From Flavobacterium dankookense (GTDB lineage Bacteria; Bacteroidota; Bacteroidia; Flavobacteriales; Flavobacteriaceae), in the NCBI RefSeq assembly GCF_004362665.1, contig NZ_SNXR01000013.1, forward strand, positions 360,664 through 424,663: a DNA stretch of 64,000 nucleotides, read 5' to 3'. Of the stretch, positions 26,781-36,245 are shown piece after piece. Numbering within the stretch: the stretch's first letter is position 1; every line of letters begins with the position of its first letter. The notes under the pieces were generated by a model. That model was not told where the DNA came from and made no database searches. It saw only the letters and a list, made by a program, of their open reading frames with translations. Made by a program: the position numbers and the translations under genes.

Positions 26781-27434
26781 TTACTCTTTTATTGCAATAA
26801 TGGTTTTTCCACCAACTGCTTTGTCATTCAATTTTACAGCTATTTTTGTTCCAAGTGGCAAATATAAATCAACTCTTGAACCAAATTTTATAAATCCAGC
26901 GTCTTCTCCTTGAATTACTTGCGTTCCTTCTTCGGCATAGTTGATAATTCTTTTGGCTAATGCACCTGCTATTTGTCGGTATAAAATTTCCCCAAAAGTT
27001 TTATTTTCAACAACAATGGTAGTTCTTTCATTTTCAGTACTTGCTTTTGGATGCCAAGCAACTAAATATTTTCCAGGATGGTATTTGCTAAAATTTATTT
27101 TTCCGCTGATGGCATAACGTGTAACATGCACATTGATTGGCGACATAAATATTGATACTTGTAAACGTTTGTCTTTGAAATATTCTGCTTCAAAAACTTC
27201 TTCAATCACTACAACTTTACCGTCAACTGGAGCAATAATATGATTTTCATTCAAGGAAACTATCCTTTTTGGATTTCTGAAAAATTGCAAAATCATTACA
27301 AAAAAGAAAAGAACAACTAATTGCAAAGCCATTTTTAGCCAAGAAATATCGATGAATTTATCGATTAAAATTATAGCAGCTATGAAACTTACTAACGAAA
27401 TGAAAATGATTTTATAACCTTCTTTATGAAACAT
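26781..27434 (-). CDS. psd: Phosphatidylserine decarboxylase
   Basis: This pyruvoyl-dependent membrane enzyme converts phosphatidylserine to phosphatidylethanolamine. The short type is about 217 aa. Two transmembrane segments precede IIAPVDGKVVVIEEV, VSIFMSPINVHVTRYAISGKI and the self-cleavage site KFGSRVDLYLP, where Gly-Ser cleavage yields the pyruvoyl-bearing alpha chain. The start at 27434 (MFHKEGYK) was preferred over one ten codons upstream, since it gives the usual N-terminus and overlaps cdsA by 11 bp. It is coupled to cdsA, which makes the CDP-diacylglycerol upstream of phosphatidylserine; pssA is not in this window. Confidence 0.95.
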   Translation of the reverse strand: MFHKEGYKIIFISLVSFIAAIILIDKFIDISWLKMALQLVVLFFFVMILQFFRNPKRIVSLNENHIIAPVDGKVVVIEEVFEAEYFKDKRLQVSIFMSPINVHVTRYAISGKINFSKYHPGKYLVAWHPKASTENERTTIVVENKTFGEILYRQIAGALAKRIINYAEEGTQVIQGEDAGFIKFGSRVDLYLPLGTKIAVKLNDKAVGGKTIIAIKE

Positions 27435-28227
27435 AAAATAAAATTTGGTAAAACAAATATACAATTGGTGCTACAAATATAATACTATCTAATCTATCTA
27501 AAACACCTCCATGACCTGGCATTATATTTCCACTGTCTTTTACATTGGCAATTCGCTTGAATTTAGATTCTACTAAATCACCTAATGTTCCGAAAACAGA
27601 AGCTAGAATGGCTATAGAAACCCAATGAAAATAAGATTGCAGCATTAAATATTTTGCTAAAATAAATCCTGTAATTATTGAAAAAATAAATCCGCCAATA
27701 AATCCTTCAATTGTTTTTTTCGGCGAAACTTTTTCAAATAATTTATGCTTTCCAAATGTTTTTCCAACAAGAAAAGCAAACGTATCATTAACCCAAATTA
27801 AAATGAAAACACATATAATTATTTTTGGATTGTAATTATTTTCTACAAATGGTAATTTAGTAATTAGAATAAAAGGAAGTGCAATATAACCAATTAAATA
27901 AACGTATTTTGAAAGCGAGTCAATCGGTCTGTTTTTTTTGTCAAAAAGAAAAACAACAGCTTTTAATGTTACTAATAAAGTTGCCAATAAAACCAAAATA
28001 TCATTGGTTTTATTGGTATAGGATAAATTAAAAAGAATAAAAAGTACAACAGAGAAAATTAATGGGATTGTACTTTTTAATGAAACAAGTTTGCAAAATT
28101 CAATGACTGCTAGAAGTAATAGTAGTCCAAAAAACAGCAAAAAACTGTTAGATGAGTACATTGTTGCTGAAACTAACAGTAAAATATATACTGCTCCCGA
28201 AATAGCTCTTGTGAGAGTTGAATTCAT
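27424..28227 (-). CDS. cdsA: Phosphatidate cytidylyltransferase
   Basis: CdsA makes CDP-diacylglycerol from phosphatidic acid and CTP in the inner membrane. The 267-aa protein has about eight hydrophobic helices and the C-terminal signature SKFKRIANVKDSGNIMPGHG followed by GVLDRLDS, exact for the family. WVNDTFAFLVGKTFGKHK and SPKKTIEGFIGG are also diagnostic. The gene overlaps psd and follows the LUD gene by 1 bp, so LUD-cdsA-psd form one operon. Confidence 0.96.
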   Translation of the reverse strand: MNSTLTRAISGAVYILLLVSATMYSSNSFLLFFGLLLLLAVIEFCKLVSLKSTIPLIFSVVLFILFNLSYTNKTNDILVLLATLLVTLKAVVFLFDKKNRPIDSLSKYVYLIGYIALPFILITKLPFVENNYNPKIIICVFILIWVNDTFAFLVGKTFGKHKLFEKVSPKKTIEGFIGGFIFSIITGFILAKYLMLQSYFHWVSIAILASVFGTLGDLVESKFKRIANVKDSGNIMPGHGGVLDRLDSIIFVAPIVYLFYQILFYVS

Positions 28228-28228
28228 G

Positions 28229-28834
28229 CTATAAATCTTCTAAAAGCAATAAGTACAAGTTCTTAGCTGAACTTCCATACTGAAGAAAATCTTCTTCTTT
28301 TGCTTTTTCGAAATATTTTATGGTAGTAATATTTGTTGGATATTCTTTGTCATATTTCTTTTTGATAACTCTAAGACCATCGCTTTTGTTTTCAAGAATT
28401 TGACTTGTAGTAGCAAGAATAATAATATTGTTTGGTAAATCGTTTGGCTTGTGTTGTTTTATTTGATTGGATGAAAATAAAACTGAACCTTCATCAGCAA
28501 TAAGATTTTCACAACTTGCAAATAAAAATTTTGGATCGGTCGGATTATCAAAATTTAATTTATTTTCTTCCAACATCGAAAATAATTTTTTCTCAAAACA
28601 CATTGCATCACACTCAAACCAGTCGTTTTCTTCTAAAATATTCAAAAATTGTTCTTTAACCTCATTTAAGTTTTCACAATAGATGAATTTTCCACCATTT
28701 TTTTTAAAATTATAGGTAAACTTCTCATCTACAGGAAGTAGTGAGAAACTAGATGGAGTATTATTGAACTCACTCTGATTTTCTTCATTTGAGGCATCAT
28801 TGCTGTTGCCAAATATTTTTCTAAAAAGACTCAT
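28229..28834 (-). CDS. LUD domain (LutC/YkgG-like) protein
   Basis: The protein is about 201 aa and starts at MSLFRKIFGN (28834); an upstream Met seven codons earlier is less likely. It contains FASCENLIADEGSVLFSSNQ and NNIIILATTSQILENKSDGL, matching the LUD/LutC fold that in B. subtilis LutC takes part in lactate utilisation. The partners LutA and LutB are absent here. In Flavobacteriia this stand-alone LUD gene regularly precedes cdsA-psd, so its role may lie elsewhere. Function unknown. Confidence 0.8.
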   Translation of the reverse strand: MSLFRKIFGNSNDASNEENQSEFNNTPSSFSLLPVDEKFTYNFKKNGGKFIYCENLNEVKEQFLNILEENDWFECDAMCFEKKLFSMLEENKLNFDNPTDPKFLFASCENLIADEGSVLFSSNQIKQHKPNDLPNNIIILATTSQILENKSDGLRVIKKKYDKEYPTNITTIKYFEKAKEEDFLQYGSSAKNLYLLLLEDL

Positions 28835-28872
28835 AGGTAGTGTTAAATCTTGCAATAGTTTTTGGAATCCAT

Positions 28873-28880
28873 CAAAGATA
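28873..28880 (-). promoter_or_regulatory. -7 element TATCTTTG for the LUD-cdsA-psd operon
   Basis: On the minus strand TATCTTTG lies 38 bp before the LUD start. A TTG (complement 28895-28897) 14 bp further upstream falls inside the ftsH terminator stem, so promoter and terminator overlap. Confidence 0.45.
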
Positions 28881-28882
28881 AA

Positions 28883-28921
28883 AAAATCTTAATTCAAAAG
28901 CTGTTTTTGAATTAAGATTTT
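28883..28921 (-). terminator. Strong ftsH terminator
   Basis: A perfect 17-bp stem (AAAATCTTAATTCAAAA and its complement) around GCTGT, followed leftward by a T-run. It separates rsfS-ftsH from LUD-cdsA-psd. Confidence 0.85.
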
Positions 28922-28946
28922 AATAAAATGTTAAATTTTTATTTTG

Positions 28947-30869
28947 CTATTCTCTTACGACTTCATCTTCTGATACATCAAAAGGTCTTTTTCCGAAAAT
29001 AGTTTCTAAATCGTCTCTAAAGATAACTTCTTTTTCTATCAGAATATCAGCAAGTTGTGTTAACTTGTCTTTGTTATCAGTCAGTATTTGTATGGCTCTT
29101 TGGTATTCTGTCTCAATTAAGTTATTAATTTCCTGATCGATAACTTGAGCTGTTTCTTCTGAATATGGTTTTGAAAAATTATATTCACTTTGACCTGAAG
29201 AGTCATAATAAGTGATATTTCCAAGTTTTTCGTTTAGTCCATAAATGGTAACCATCGCACGAGCTTGTTTGGTTACTTTTTCTAAATCGCTTAAAGCGCC
29301 AGTAGAAATTTTATTGAAAACTACTTTTTCTGCAGCTCTTCCGCCCATTGTAGCACACATTTCGTCCAACATTTGTTCTGGACGAACAATTAGTCGTTCT
29401 TCTGGCAAATACCATGCAGCACCAAGACTTTGACCTCTTGGAACTATAGTAACTTTTACTAACGGTGCAGCGTGTTCTAGCATCCAACTTACGGTTGCAT
29501 GTCCAGCTTCGTGAACAGCAATCGCTCGCTTTTCATCTGGAGTTACAATTTTATTTTTCTTTTCTAAACCACCAACAATTCTGTCAACGGCATCTAAAAA
29601 GTCTTGTTTGTCAACCGCTTTTTTGTTATTTCTAGCCGCGATTAAAGCAGCTTCATTACAAACATTAGCAATGTCAGCTCCCGAAAAACCTGGAGTTTGT
29701 TTTGCCAAGAAATCAACGTCTAAACCGTCAACTTTTTTCAATGGTTTTAAGTGAACTTCGAATATTTCTTTACGTTCTTTGATGTCTGGTAAATCAACAT
29801 AAATTTGTCTATCAAAACGACCTGCACGCATCAATGCTTTATCTAAAACATCTGCTCTGTTGGTTGCTGCTAAAACAATTACATGTGTGTCAGTTCCGAA
29901 ACCGTCCATTTCGGTTAATAATTGATTTAAAGTATTTTCACGTTCATCGTTACCGCCTGAAAAATTATTTTTTCCTCTTGCACGACCAACAGCATCAATT
30001 TCATCAATAAAAATAATTGCTGGAGATTTGTCTTTGGCTTGTTTGAACAAATCGCGAACTCTTGAAGCTCCAACACCTACGAACATTTCAACAAAATCAG
30101 AACCGGATAATGAGAAAAATGGAACTTTAGCTTCGCCTGCAACAGCTTTGGCTAACAAAGTTTTTCCTGTTCCTGGTGGACCAACGAGTAATGCGCCTTT
30201 TGGAATTTTACCTCCTAAAACAGTATATTTTTCTGGATTTTTAAGAAATTCTACAATTTCTTGTACTTCTTCTTTTGCGCCTTCAAGACCAGCTACGTCT
30301 TTAAAAGTTGTTTTTACTTCTGATTTTTCGTCAAAAAGTTTTGCTTTTGATTTTCCAATATTGAACAATTGTCCACCGCCACCGCCAGCTCCGCCACCAG
30401 ACATTCTTCTCATAATGAATATCCAAAGCCCAATGATGACAATGATTGGCAATAAACTAAAGAATATTTCGGACCAATTGCTTTTTGGTTTGAAGTCAAA
30501 ATCTTTTAACTTTTTGTCAGCAACTGCTTGTTCTAGTTTCTTTTGAAAAATTTCATCATTTCCAATATCAAAACTATAATGCGGACCTTTATTCACTCTT
30601 CCTAATAAATCCACAGCAATGGTTTTGTGTGATTTGTCTTTGAGTGCTTTTGCAGTTAGATAAACTTCGGCTTCCGTTTTATTAAAGATTACTACTTTTT
30701 CAACTTGACCTTTTTCTAAGTATTCATTAAATTTTGAAGAAGAAAGTTTACCTACTTCTTGAAAATTTGAACCACTGAAAACATTCAGCAGTAGGAATAT
30801 CACAATTAATATCCCATAAATCCAATATGGACTTAATTTAAAATTATTTGGTTTCTTTTCGCTAGCCAT
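28947..30869 (-). CDS. ftsH: ATP-dependent zinc metalloprotease FtsH
   Basis: Hexameric inner-membrane AAA+ protease that degrades membrane and regulatory proteins. The 640-aa protein has transmembrane helices near 14-30 and 138-153 flanking a periplasmic domain. It then shows a Gly-rich linker (158-166), Walker A GPPGTGKT (230-237), Walker B IIFIDE (285-290), the second-region-of-homology [19 protein letters not shown] and the zinc site HEAGH (453-457). The C-terminal ~25 residues end [10 protein letters not shown]. The upstream neighbour is rsfS, 18 bp away. Rightward it has its own terminator. Confidence 0.98.
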   Translation of the reverse strand: MASEKKPNNFKLSPYWIYGILIVIFLLLNVFSGSNFQEVGKLSSSKFNEYLEKGQVEKVVIFNKTEAEVYLTAKALKDKSHKTIAVDLLGRVNKGPHYSFDIGNDEIFQKKLEQAVADKKLKDFDFKPKSNWSEIFFSLLPIIVIIGLWIFIMRRMSGGGAGGGGGQLFNIGKSKAKLFDEKSEVKTTFKDVAGLEGAKEEVQEIVEFLKNPEKYTVLGGKIPKGALLVGPPGTGKTLLAKAVAGEAKVPFFSLSGSDFVEMFVGVGASRVRDLFKQAKDKSPAIIFIDEIDAVGRARGKNNFSGGNDERENTLNQLLTEMDGFGTDTHVIVLAATNRADVLDKALMRAGRFDRQIYVDLPDIKERKEIFEVHLKPLKKVDGLDVDFLAKQTPGFSGADIANVCNEAALIAARNNKKAVDKQDFLDAVDRIVGGLEKKNKIVTPDEKRAIAVHEAGHATVSWMLEHAAPLVKVTIVPRGQSLGAAWYLPEERLIVRPEQMLDEMCATMGGRAAEKVVFNKISTGALSDLEKVTKQARAMVTIYGLNEKLGNITYYDSSGQSEYNFSKPYSEETAQVIDQEINNLIETEYQRAIQILTDNKDKLTQLADILIEKEVIFRDDLETIFGKRPFDVSEDEVVRE

Positions 30870-30887
30870 TTTTTGCTTTCGTATTTT

Positions 30888-31259
30888 TTAATAATTGGTT
30901 TGTATGGTTGTAATTTTGGCATCACCCCAAAGTCCTTCAATATTGTAAAATTCACGAATTTGTTTCTGAAAAACATGAACAACAATGTTCACATAATCCA
31001 TTAAAACCCATTCGCCGTTGTCAGTTCCTTCAACATGCCAAGGTTTATCTTTTAATTCTTTTGAAACTAATTTTTGGATGGAGTTAACAATCGCGTTAAC
31101 TTGAGTATTTGAATTTCCGTTGCAGATGATAAAATAATCACAAACTGCTGTATCTATTTCTCTTAAGTCTAAGATTTCAATATCGTTTCCTTTAACTTCT
31201 TCTATTCCTTTAATGATGTTTGCCAATAGCACATCTGTTTGAGCCGCTTTCTTCGCCAT
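30888..31259 (-). CDS. rsfS: Ribosome silencing factor RsfS
   Basis: RsfS binds uL14 on the 50S subunit and blocks subunit joining during starvation. The ~123-aa protein contains LLANIIKGIEEVKGNDIEIL, DYFIICNGNSNTQVNAIVNS, PWHVEGTDNGEWVLMDYVNI and VVHVFQKQIREFYNIEGLWG, the complete family pattern. The start at 31259 (MAKKAAQTD) was chosen because the longer frame begins at a TTG that lies inside the -7 promoter element. It is divergent from birA and precedes ftsH. Confidence 0.95.
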   Translation of the reverse strand: MAKKAAQTDVLLANIIKGIEEVKGNDIEILDLREIDTAVCDYFIICNGNSNTQVNAIVNSIQKLVSKELKDKPWHVEGTDNGEWVLMDYVNIVVHVFQKQIREFYNIEGLWGDAKITTIQTNY

Positions 31260-31277
31260 GTATAAAATTTCTATGTT

Positions 31278-31310
31278 TTGCAAAGGTATTATATTTTGTA
31301 CTTATTTTTG
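31278..31310 (+). promoter_or_regulatory. birA promoter TTG-N22-TATTTTTG
   Basis: TTG (31278-31280) and TATTTTTG (31303-31310) match the consensus; it overlaps the divergent rsfS promoter element. The birA start is 44 bp downstream. Confidence 0.5.
31281..31288 (-). promoter_or_regulatory. -7 element TACCTTTG for rsfS-ftsH
   Basis: On the minus strand TACCTTTG lies 21 bp before the rsfS ATG. Its presence excludes the upstream TTG as a start codon. The -33 position is unclear. Confidence 0.45.
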
Positions 31311-31354
31311 CCTAAGCAAGTACTAAAATTATACTAATTTATACCTTAATTACA

Positions 31355-32083
31355 TTGCAAATAATCAAACTCAGTGCCATAGATTCTACAAACGACTATT
31401 TGAAGCAGTTGTCAAGAGAAAAAAAGCTCGATAATTTTACTATTGTTGTTGCTAATGAGCAAACAAAAGGTCGCGGACAAATGGGTTCGAAATGGATGAG
31501 TGAAGCTGGTAAAAACTTGACATTTAGTGCATTGGTTAAAAATGTAATGATATCCAATGAAAGACTATTTGACTGGAATATTGTCGTAGCATTAGCAGTT
31601 TTAGAAGTTTTAGAAATGCATGAAATTCAAAAGGTTTCCATCAAATGGCCTAACGACATTATGGCAGATTCTAAAAAAGTTGGTGGCATATTAATTGAAA
31701 ATGTGCTAAAAAACGGCGAAAGCTTCGATTCAGTTGTTGGAATTGGGTTAAACCTAAATCAAACCAATTTTGAGCATTTACCAAAAGCGACTTCTTTGAA
31801 AAGTTTGACAGGCAAAGAGTATGATATTTTTGAAACTGCAGAAGAAATTGCTAAAAAAATTCAAGAAAAATTCCAGCAGTTGGATGAGTTAATGCCAGTC
31901 TTTAGGAACAAATACCACGAAAAACTATTTAAAAAAGACAAACCTTTAGCTTTTGAAGACAGTAAAAACAATCGTTTTATGGGAATTATTCAAGGCGTTA
32001 CTCATGATGGAAAGTTGCAAGTAATGCTTGAAGACGATTCAATTAGTTTTTTTAACATCAAAGAAATTCAAATGTTGTTTTAA
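31355..32083 (+). CDS. birA: Biotin--[acetyl-CoA carboxylase] ligase
   Basis: BirA attaches biotin to the biotin carboxyl carrier protein. The 242-aa protein lacks an N-terminal helix-turn-helix, so it is the monofunctional type. It has IDSTNDYLKQL, the biotin/ATP loop GRGQMGSKWMS (GRGR in E. coli), SIKWPNDIMADSKKVGGILIE and VVGIGLNLNQTNF. The start appears to be TTG at 31355: homologues begin two or three residues before LSAIDSTNDYL and no in-frame ATG is available there. It is divergent from rsfS. Confidence 0.93.
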   Translation: MQIIKLSAIDSTNDYLKQLSREKKLDNFTIVVANEQTKGRGQMGSKWMSEAGKNLTFSALVKNVMISNERLFDWNIVVALAVLEVLEMHEIQKVSIKWPNDIMADSKKVGGILIENVLKNGESFDSVVGIGLNLNQTNFEHLPKATSLKSLTGKEYDIFETAEEIAKKIQEKFQQLDELMPVFRNKYHEKLFKKDKPLAFEDSKNNRFMGIIQGVTHDGKLQVMLEDDSISFFNIKEIQMLF

Positions 32084-33249
32084 GTAAATAACCCTTTCAA
32101 TGGTAGATTAGTAATGCCAATTTGATTTGGATTAAATTGCATTTTATTTTGCAATAGCGTAGCATAAACAGAACGAAAATCAATATTATATTTCAAATCA
32201 CCATTGTCTAAATCGCTCAGATTTGGATTTTCGCCCAAAACTTTTCCATCATTCATTCCACCAATAATAAAAAGTGGTGCAGCAGTTCCGTGATCGGTTC
32301 CATTGCCATTGTCTTTAACTCTTCTTCCAAATTCTGAAAAGACAACGATGGTAACGTTTTGCAACAAATTCGCTTTTTTTAAATCGGAATAAAAACTAAA
32401 AACAGCATCGTTCAGTTCAGTTAAATTTCGCTGGTGAATAGCAAGTTGATTATCATGAGTATCATAACCATTTTGAGATGTGTAATATACTTTTGAATTC
32501 AAATTTCCTTTAATCAGTCTAGCAATCCATTCTAAATTGGCAGCTAATTTGGTTTTCGGGTAATTAATTTCGGAGGTAGATTTTGTCAAAGCTTTTTGAA
32601 TTTCTTCTGAACCTTCCGTAACTGAATTGGCTATTTTTCGAACAAAATCTAATTGCGGATTGGAAGAAAGAGCAACTTCATCGTCGCCATTCTTTCTTAT
32701 TTTAAATCGATTTGGATCTTTTACAGTAATGGCATTGGGTTCATTTCCTTTTAATGCCAAGTTGTCAATAGCGTCAAGATTAATTCCAGCTGTGGGTTGA
32801 TTTTCATTGCATTGAATGTCTAAATAACGTCCAAGCCAACCTTCATTGAGGTATTCATTGCTTTTCGAACCCGTTTGCCATATTTCTTGACTGCGAAAAT
32901 GCGAGCGATTGGGTTCTGGATAACCAACATTTTGAATGATGCTCAAATCGCCATTTTGTTGCATAGTGGCAAAATCTTTCAAAGCAGGATGAAATCCCAT
33001 ACCATTATTTTTGGACACAATTTCATTTTTTGACAAGGCTATTTTTGAACGAAAATCATAATACAAAGGATTGTCATAAGGAATAAAAGTGTTCAAGCCA
33101 TCATTGCCACCATTTAATTGAATGAAAACCAAACATTGTTCACCGATAACCAAATTGGATTGGGTTCCAAAAGCATGAAGAAAACTAGGAAGCAATAAAG
33201 TTCCACCTGTAAATGTTCCTGTTAAGGTTAAAAAATTACGTCTATTCAT
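32080..33249 (-). CDS. DUF1501 Tat-type secreted protein
   Basis: The 389-aa protein starts MNRRNFLTLTGTFTGGTLLLPSF, a twin-arginine-like leader (NRRNFL). The body contains VFIQLNGGNDGLNTFIPYDN, SHFRSQEIWQTGS, TSQNGYDTHDNQ, TIVVFSEFGRRVKDNG and GTDHGTAAPLFIIGG, the full DUF1501 (sulfatase/alkaline-phosphatase-like fold) pattern. Its activity is unknown. It is 2 bp downstream of the DUF1800 gene; the two families are almost always paired in Bacteroidota and Planctomycetota and probably form a functional unit in the periplasm. Confidence 0.92.
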   Translation of the reverse strand: MNRRNFLTLTGTFTGGTLLLPSFLHAFGTQSNLVIGEQCLVFIQLNGGNDGLNTFIPYDNPLYYDFRSKIALSKNEIVSKNNGMGFHPALKDFATMQQNGDLSIIQNVGYPEPNRSHFRSQEIWQTGSKSNEYLNEGWLGRYLDIQCNENQPTAGINLDAIDNLALKGNEPNAITVKDPNRFKIRKNGDDEVALSSNPQLDFVRKIANSVTEGSEEIQKALTKSTSEINYPKTKLAANLEWIARLIKGNLNSKVYYTSQNGYDTHDNQLAIHQRNLTELNDAVFSFYSDLKKANLLQNVTIVVFSEFGRRVKDNGNGTDHGTAAPLFIIGGMNDGKVLGENPNLSDLDNGDLKYNIDFRSVYATLLQNKMQFNPNQIGITNLPLKGLFT

Positions 33250-33251
33250 AA

Positions 33252-34643
33252 CTATATCAATTGAAATTCAGGTGTTTTTGTAATGGTGTTAAATAGTCGA
33301 AGTACTGCGTTTTTGGCACTTTCTGTCTTTGGATTAAAATCGTATTTCAAGAGCGTTTCTAATTCTTTTTGTAAGTTTTCATCTGTTTGAAACAGCAATC
33401 GATTAGTCAATTCAGCAATGATGGTTTTATTATTTCCGTTGGAATTAAAATCAATATTTACATTTATTAATGCGTTTTTATTTTCGGTAATCATTTCATT
33501 TTCATTGAATTGATTTCGTCTATTTAAACTTTTACCATTGCACAATAAATCGGCTACATTATTTCGTTGCAAATAAATTTGAGAAGTCAACCATTCTTTT
33601 CCACCATTCCATCCTTTTACATTAGGTTGATTAAATAAATCCATTCCTTGTTGCTTTAAGAAGAAAACAATGAGTCTTGGTTTGACATCTCTAATTTGCA
33701 ACTCATCTAATAGTTGAAGAATATAAACTAGCGGATCTTTGATTTTACTTCCGGCGCTTTCTTTTGCATATTCTTCCGTAAAAATTTTTGTCAATAACGG
33801 TTTTATTTCAAAATTCACTTTCCGGAAACAGTCGCCATAATACTTTACTATCTCTTCTGATGGCGTATCATAAATAAACCATTTTAAAATCTTTCGAGTG
33901 ATTAAATAGGGAACAGCTTTTTGTTCAAAAATGATATCGACTAATTCATCAGCTTTAAAATTTCCTGTTTTCCCGAAGTAAGTGATAGTGTCATTATTTT
34001 CAAAAAAACGTCTGTAAATGGCTTGGTCTTCACCAAGATGTAATCCTGCTAAACCTTTTGCGCCATTTTTAATATCATCTTCGGTATAATTTCCAATGCC
34101 AAGAGTGAAAAGTTCTAACAATTCTCGGCTTAAATTTTCATTGATTTTATCTCTACGGTTATCTACATTATCCAAATAACGAACCATAGCATTAGTTTGT
34201 ATCGTTTTTTTAGTCAATGTTTTGAAGTTGCCAAAAGCTTCTTCTCGCAGCAATTTATTGTGTTGAAAAACCCAATGGTTTACTTTAACTTTTTGATAAG
34301 TTGAAACGAAATGATTGTGCCAAAAACAAGTCATTTTTTCTCGCAAAGGAAAGTCATCATTCATCATTTTTTCCAACCACCAATCTTTCATTTCATTCGA
34401 AACTTGAATTTCTTTTTTTAGTAATTCTTTCGTTTGGTCTGAGGTATTGTTTTTAATCTCTTTGCGTCTCGATTGCAATTCGGCTAAGCTTTTTGGACTA
34501 TTATCAAGAAAATTGGGAATGTTTTTATCGACTTTTGTCATGAAAGATTTTTCCAAAAAGGCATTCAAACCTATTTTTTGAATGGTTTGACTTTGTTTTC
34601 CTGAAAATCCTAAGCGTAGCGACCAAAGCGTGTTTTTATCCAT
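33252..34643 (-). CDS. DUF1800 protein
   Basis: This 463-aa, mostly helical protein carries the DUF1800 blocks: LRLGFSGKQSQTIQKIGLNAFL at the start, KMTCFWHNHFVST, RYLDNVDNRRDKINENLSRE followed by LLELFTLGIGNYTEDDI (the most conserved part), FKADELVDIIFEQ and GWNGGKEWLTSQIYLQRNN. There is no obvious signal peptide, so location is uncertain. It precedes DUF1501 by 2 bp, as usual. It is divergent from the class V aminotransferase gene. Confidence 0.9.
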   Translation of the reverse strand: MDKNTLWSLRLGFSGKQSQTIQKIGLNAFLEKSFMTKVDKNIPNFLDNSPKSLAELQSRRKEIKNNTSDQTKELLKKEIQVSNEMKDWWLEKMMNDDFPLREKMTCFWHNHFVSTYQKVKVNHWVFQHNKLLREEAFGNFKTLTKKTIQTNAMVRYLDNVDNRRDKINENLSRELLELFTLGIGNYTEDDIKNGAKGLAGLHLGEDQAIYRRFFENNDTITYFGKTGNFKADELVDIIFEQKAVPYLITRKILKWFIYDTPSEEIVKYYGDCFRKVNFEIKPLLTKIFTEEYAKESAGSKIKDPLVYILQLLDELQIRDVKPRLIVFFLKQQGMDLFNQPNVKGWNGGKEWLTSQIYLQRNNVADLLCNGKSLNRRNQFNENEMITENKNALINVNIDFNSNGNNKTIIAELTNRLLFQTDENLQKELETLLKYDFNPKTESAKNAVLRLFNTITKTPEFQLI

Positions 34644-34733
34644 TTTTCTATTGGGTTGAATGTGTATTTGACTTTAAATAGTAGAAAAGGTTTAAAATCC
34701 TTTTTTACGAAAACGATTTAATTCAAAAAAATG

Positions 34734-34741
34734 TATCTTTG
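34734..34741 (+). promoter_or_regulatory. -7 element TATCTTTG
   Basis: TATCTTTG lies 19 bp before the ATG of the class V aminotransferase gene; -33 unclear. Confidence 0.4.
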
Positions 34742-34760
34742 AGCACTATATTTTTTTACT

Positions 34761-36242
34761 ATGTTAGCTACTGCAAACGATACAACACTAGAACTTTACT
34801 TTGAGCAATTCAGGAAAAATATCATCGGAATTAATCAAGAATTTCAATCACCTTTTGGAAACCAAAAAATAATCTACACCGATTGGACAGCCAGCGGAAG
34901 ATTATACCGTCCAATTGAGGAAAAAATGATGAACGTTTTTGGACCATTTGTTGCCAACACTCATACGGAAACTACCATTTCTGGAACTGCAATGACAATG
35001 GCGTATCACGAAGCGAGAAAAATTATCAAACGACATGTAAATGCCAACGATGATGATGTTTTAATTACAGATGGAACTGGAATGACTGGAGTTGTCAACA
35101 AATTCCAACGAATTTTAGGACTTCGAATTCCTGAAAATCTAAAAGAATTTACCACTATTCCAAAAGAATTGCGACCAATTGTTCTAATTTCTCACATGGA
35201 ACATCATTCTAATCAAACGTCTTGGCTAGAAACTATTGCCGATGTTGAAGTAATTCCGTGTGACGAAGAAGGATTATTTTGTTTAGAGAAATTTAAAATT
35301 ACGTTAGAAAAATACAAAGACAGAAGTTTTAAAATTGCTTCCATCACTTCGTGCTCCAATGTAACTGGAATTCAAACACCATATCACGAAGTGGCAAAAA
35401 TAATGCACGAAAACAACGGTGTATGCTTTGTTGACTTTGCTTGTTCTGGACCATATGTTGCTATTGATATGCATCCGGATGATGAAAGATATTTGGACGC
35501 TATTTTCTTTTCGCCACACAAATTTCTTGGCGGACCAGGAACTACAGGCGTTTTACTTTTTAATAAAAATTTATACAAAAATAATGTTCCCGATTGTCCA
35601 GGTGGCGGAACCGTGAGTTGGACCAATCCTTGGGGCGAACACAAATACATCGACAATATTGAAGATAGAGAAGATGGTGGAACACCAGGTTTTCTTCAAG
35701 TGATAAAAACGGCTTTGGCTATTCAATTGAAAGAAGAAATGGGCGTGGAAAATATTCAAAACCGCGAACACGAAATTGTTGACTATGTCTTCTCTAGATT
35801 GGAAAATATTTCAAATATCAAGATTTTAGCCAATCAACATAAAGATAGGCTAGGAGTAATCTCTTTTTACATTGATGATTTGCATTATAATCTTGGAGTA
35901 AAGATGTTGAACGACCGTTTTGGAATTCAAACTCGTGGCGGATGCAGTTGTGCTGGAACCTACGGACATTTTCTTTTGCATGTTGATCAAGAAACTTCCC
36001 ATGATTTAGTGTGCCAAATTACTTCTGGTGATTTGATGAAAAAGCCAGGATGGATTAGAATGTCGATACATCCAACGACTACTAATGAAGAGATTGAATA
36101 CGTTTGTAACAACATCATCGCTTTAGCAGAAAATCATAAAAATTGGGCTTCGGAGTATATTTATGATGGTAAAACCAATAATTTCCATCACAAAAACGAT
36201 GCCTTATCAGAAAAAGAAATGGTTAAATCTTGGTTCAAATAA
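34761..36242 (+). CDS. Class V aminotransferase (cysteine desulfurase-like)
   Basis: This 493-aa PLP enzyme belongs to the SufS/IscS superfamily. Landmarks are IIYTDWTASGRLYRPIEEKM, a substrate/PLP-site HMEHHSNQTSW, VDFACSGPYVAIDMHP and the Schiff-base lysine in FFSPHKFLGGPGTTGVLLF. The segment QTRGGCSCAGTYGHFLL places Cys residues where group-II desulfurases carry the acceptor Cys. It is ~90 residues longer than SufS and belongs to a separate subgroup whose substrate is unknown. It is upstream of the rhomboid gene by 3 bp and probably co-transcribed. Confidence 0.87.
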   Translation: MLATANDTTLELYFEQFRKNIIGINQEFQSPFGNQKIIYTDWTASGRLYRPIEEKMMNVFGPFVANTHTETTISGTAMTMAYHEARKIIKRHVNANDDDVLITDGTGMTGVVNKFQRILGLRIPENLKEFTTIPKELRPIVLISHMEHHSNQTSWLETIADVEVIPCDEEGLFCLEKFKITLEKYKDRSFKIASITSCSNVTGIQTPYHEVAKIMHENNGVCFVDFACSGPYVAIDMHPDDERYLDAIFFSPHKFLGGPGTTGVLLFNKNLYKNNVPDCPGGGTVSWTNPWGEHKYIDNIEDREDGGTPGFLQVIKTALAIQLKEEMGVENIQNREHEIVDYVFSRLENISNIKILANQHKDRLGVISFYIDDLHYNLGVKMLNDRFGIQTRGGCSCAGTYGHFLLHVDQETSHDLVCQITSGDLMKKPGWIRMSIHPTTTNEEIEYVCNNIIALAENHKNWASEYIYDGKTNNFHHKNDALSEKEMVKSWFK

Positions 36243-36245
36243 TTT

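Noticed and set aside
30028..30546. 172-codon plus-strand ORF inside ftsH
   Set aside because: It is the antisense shadow of the strongly conserved ftsH coding sequence.
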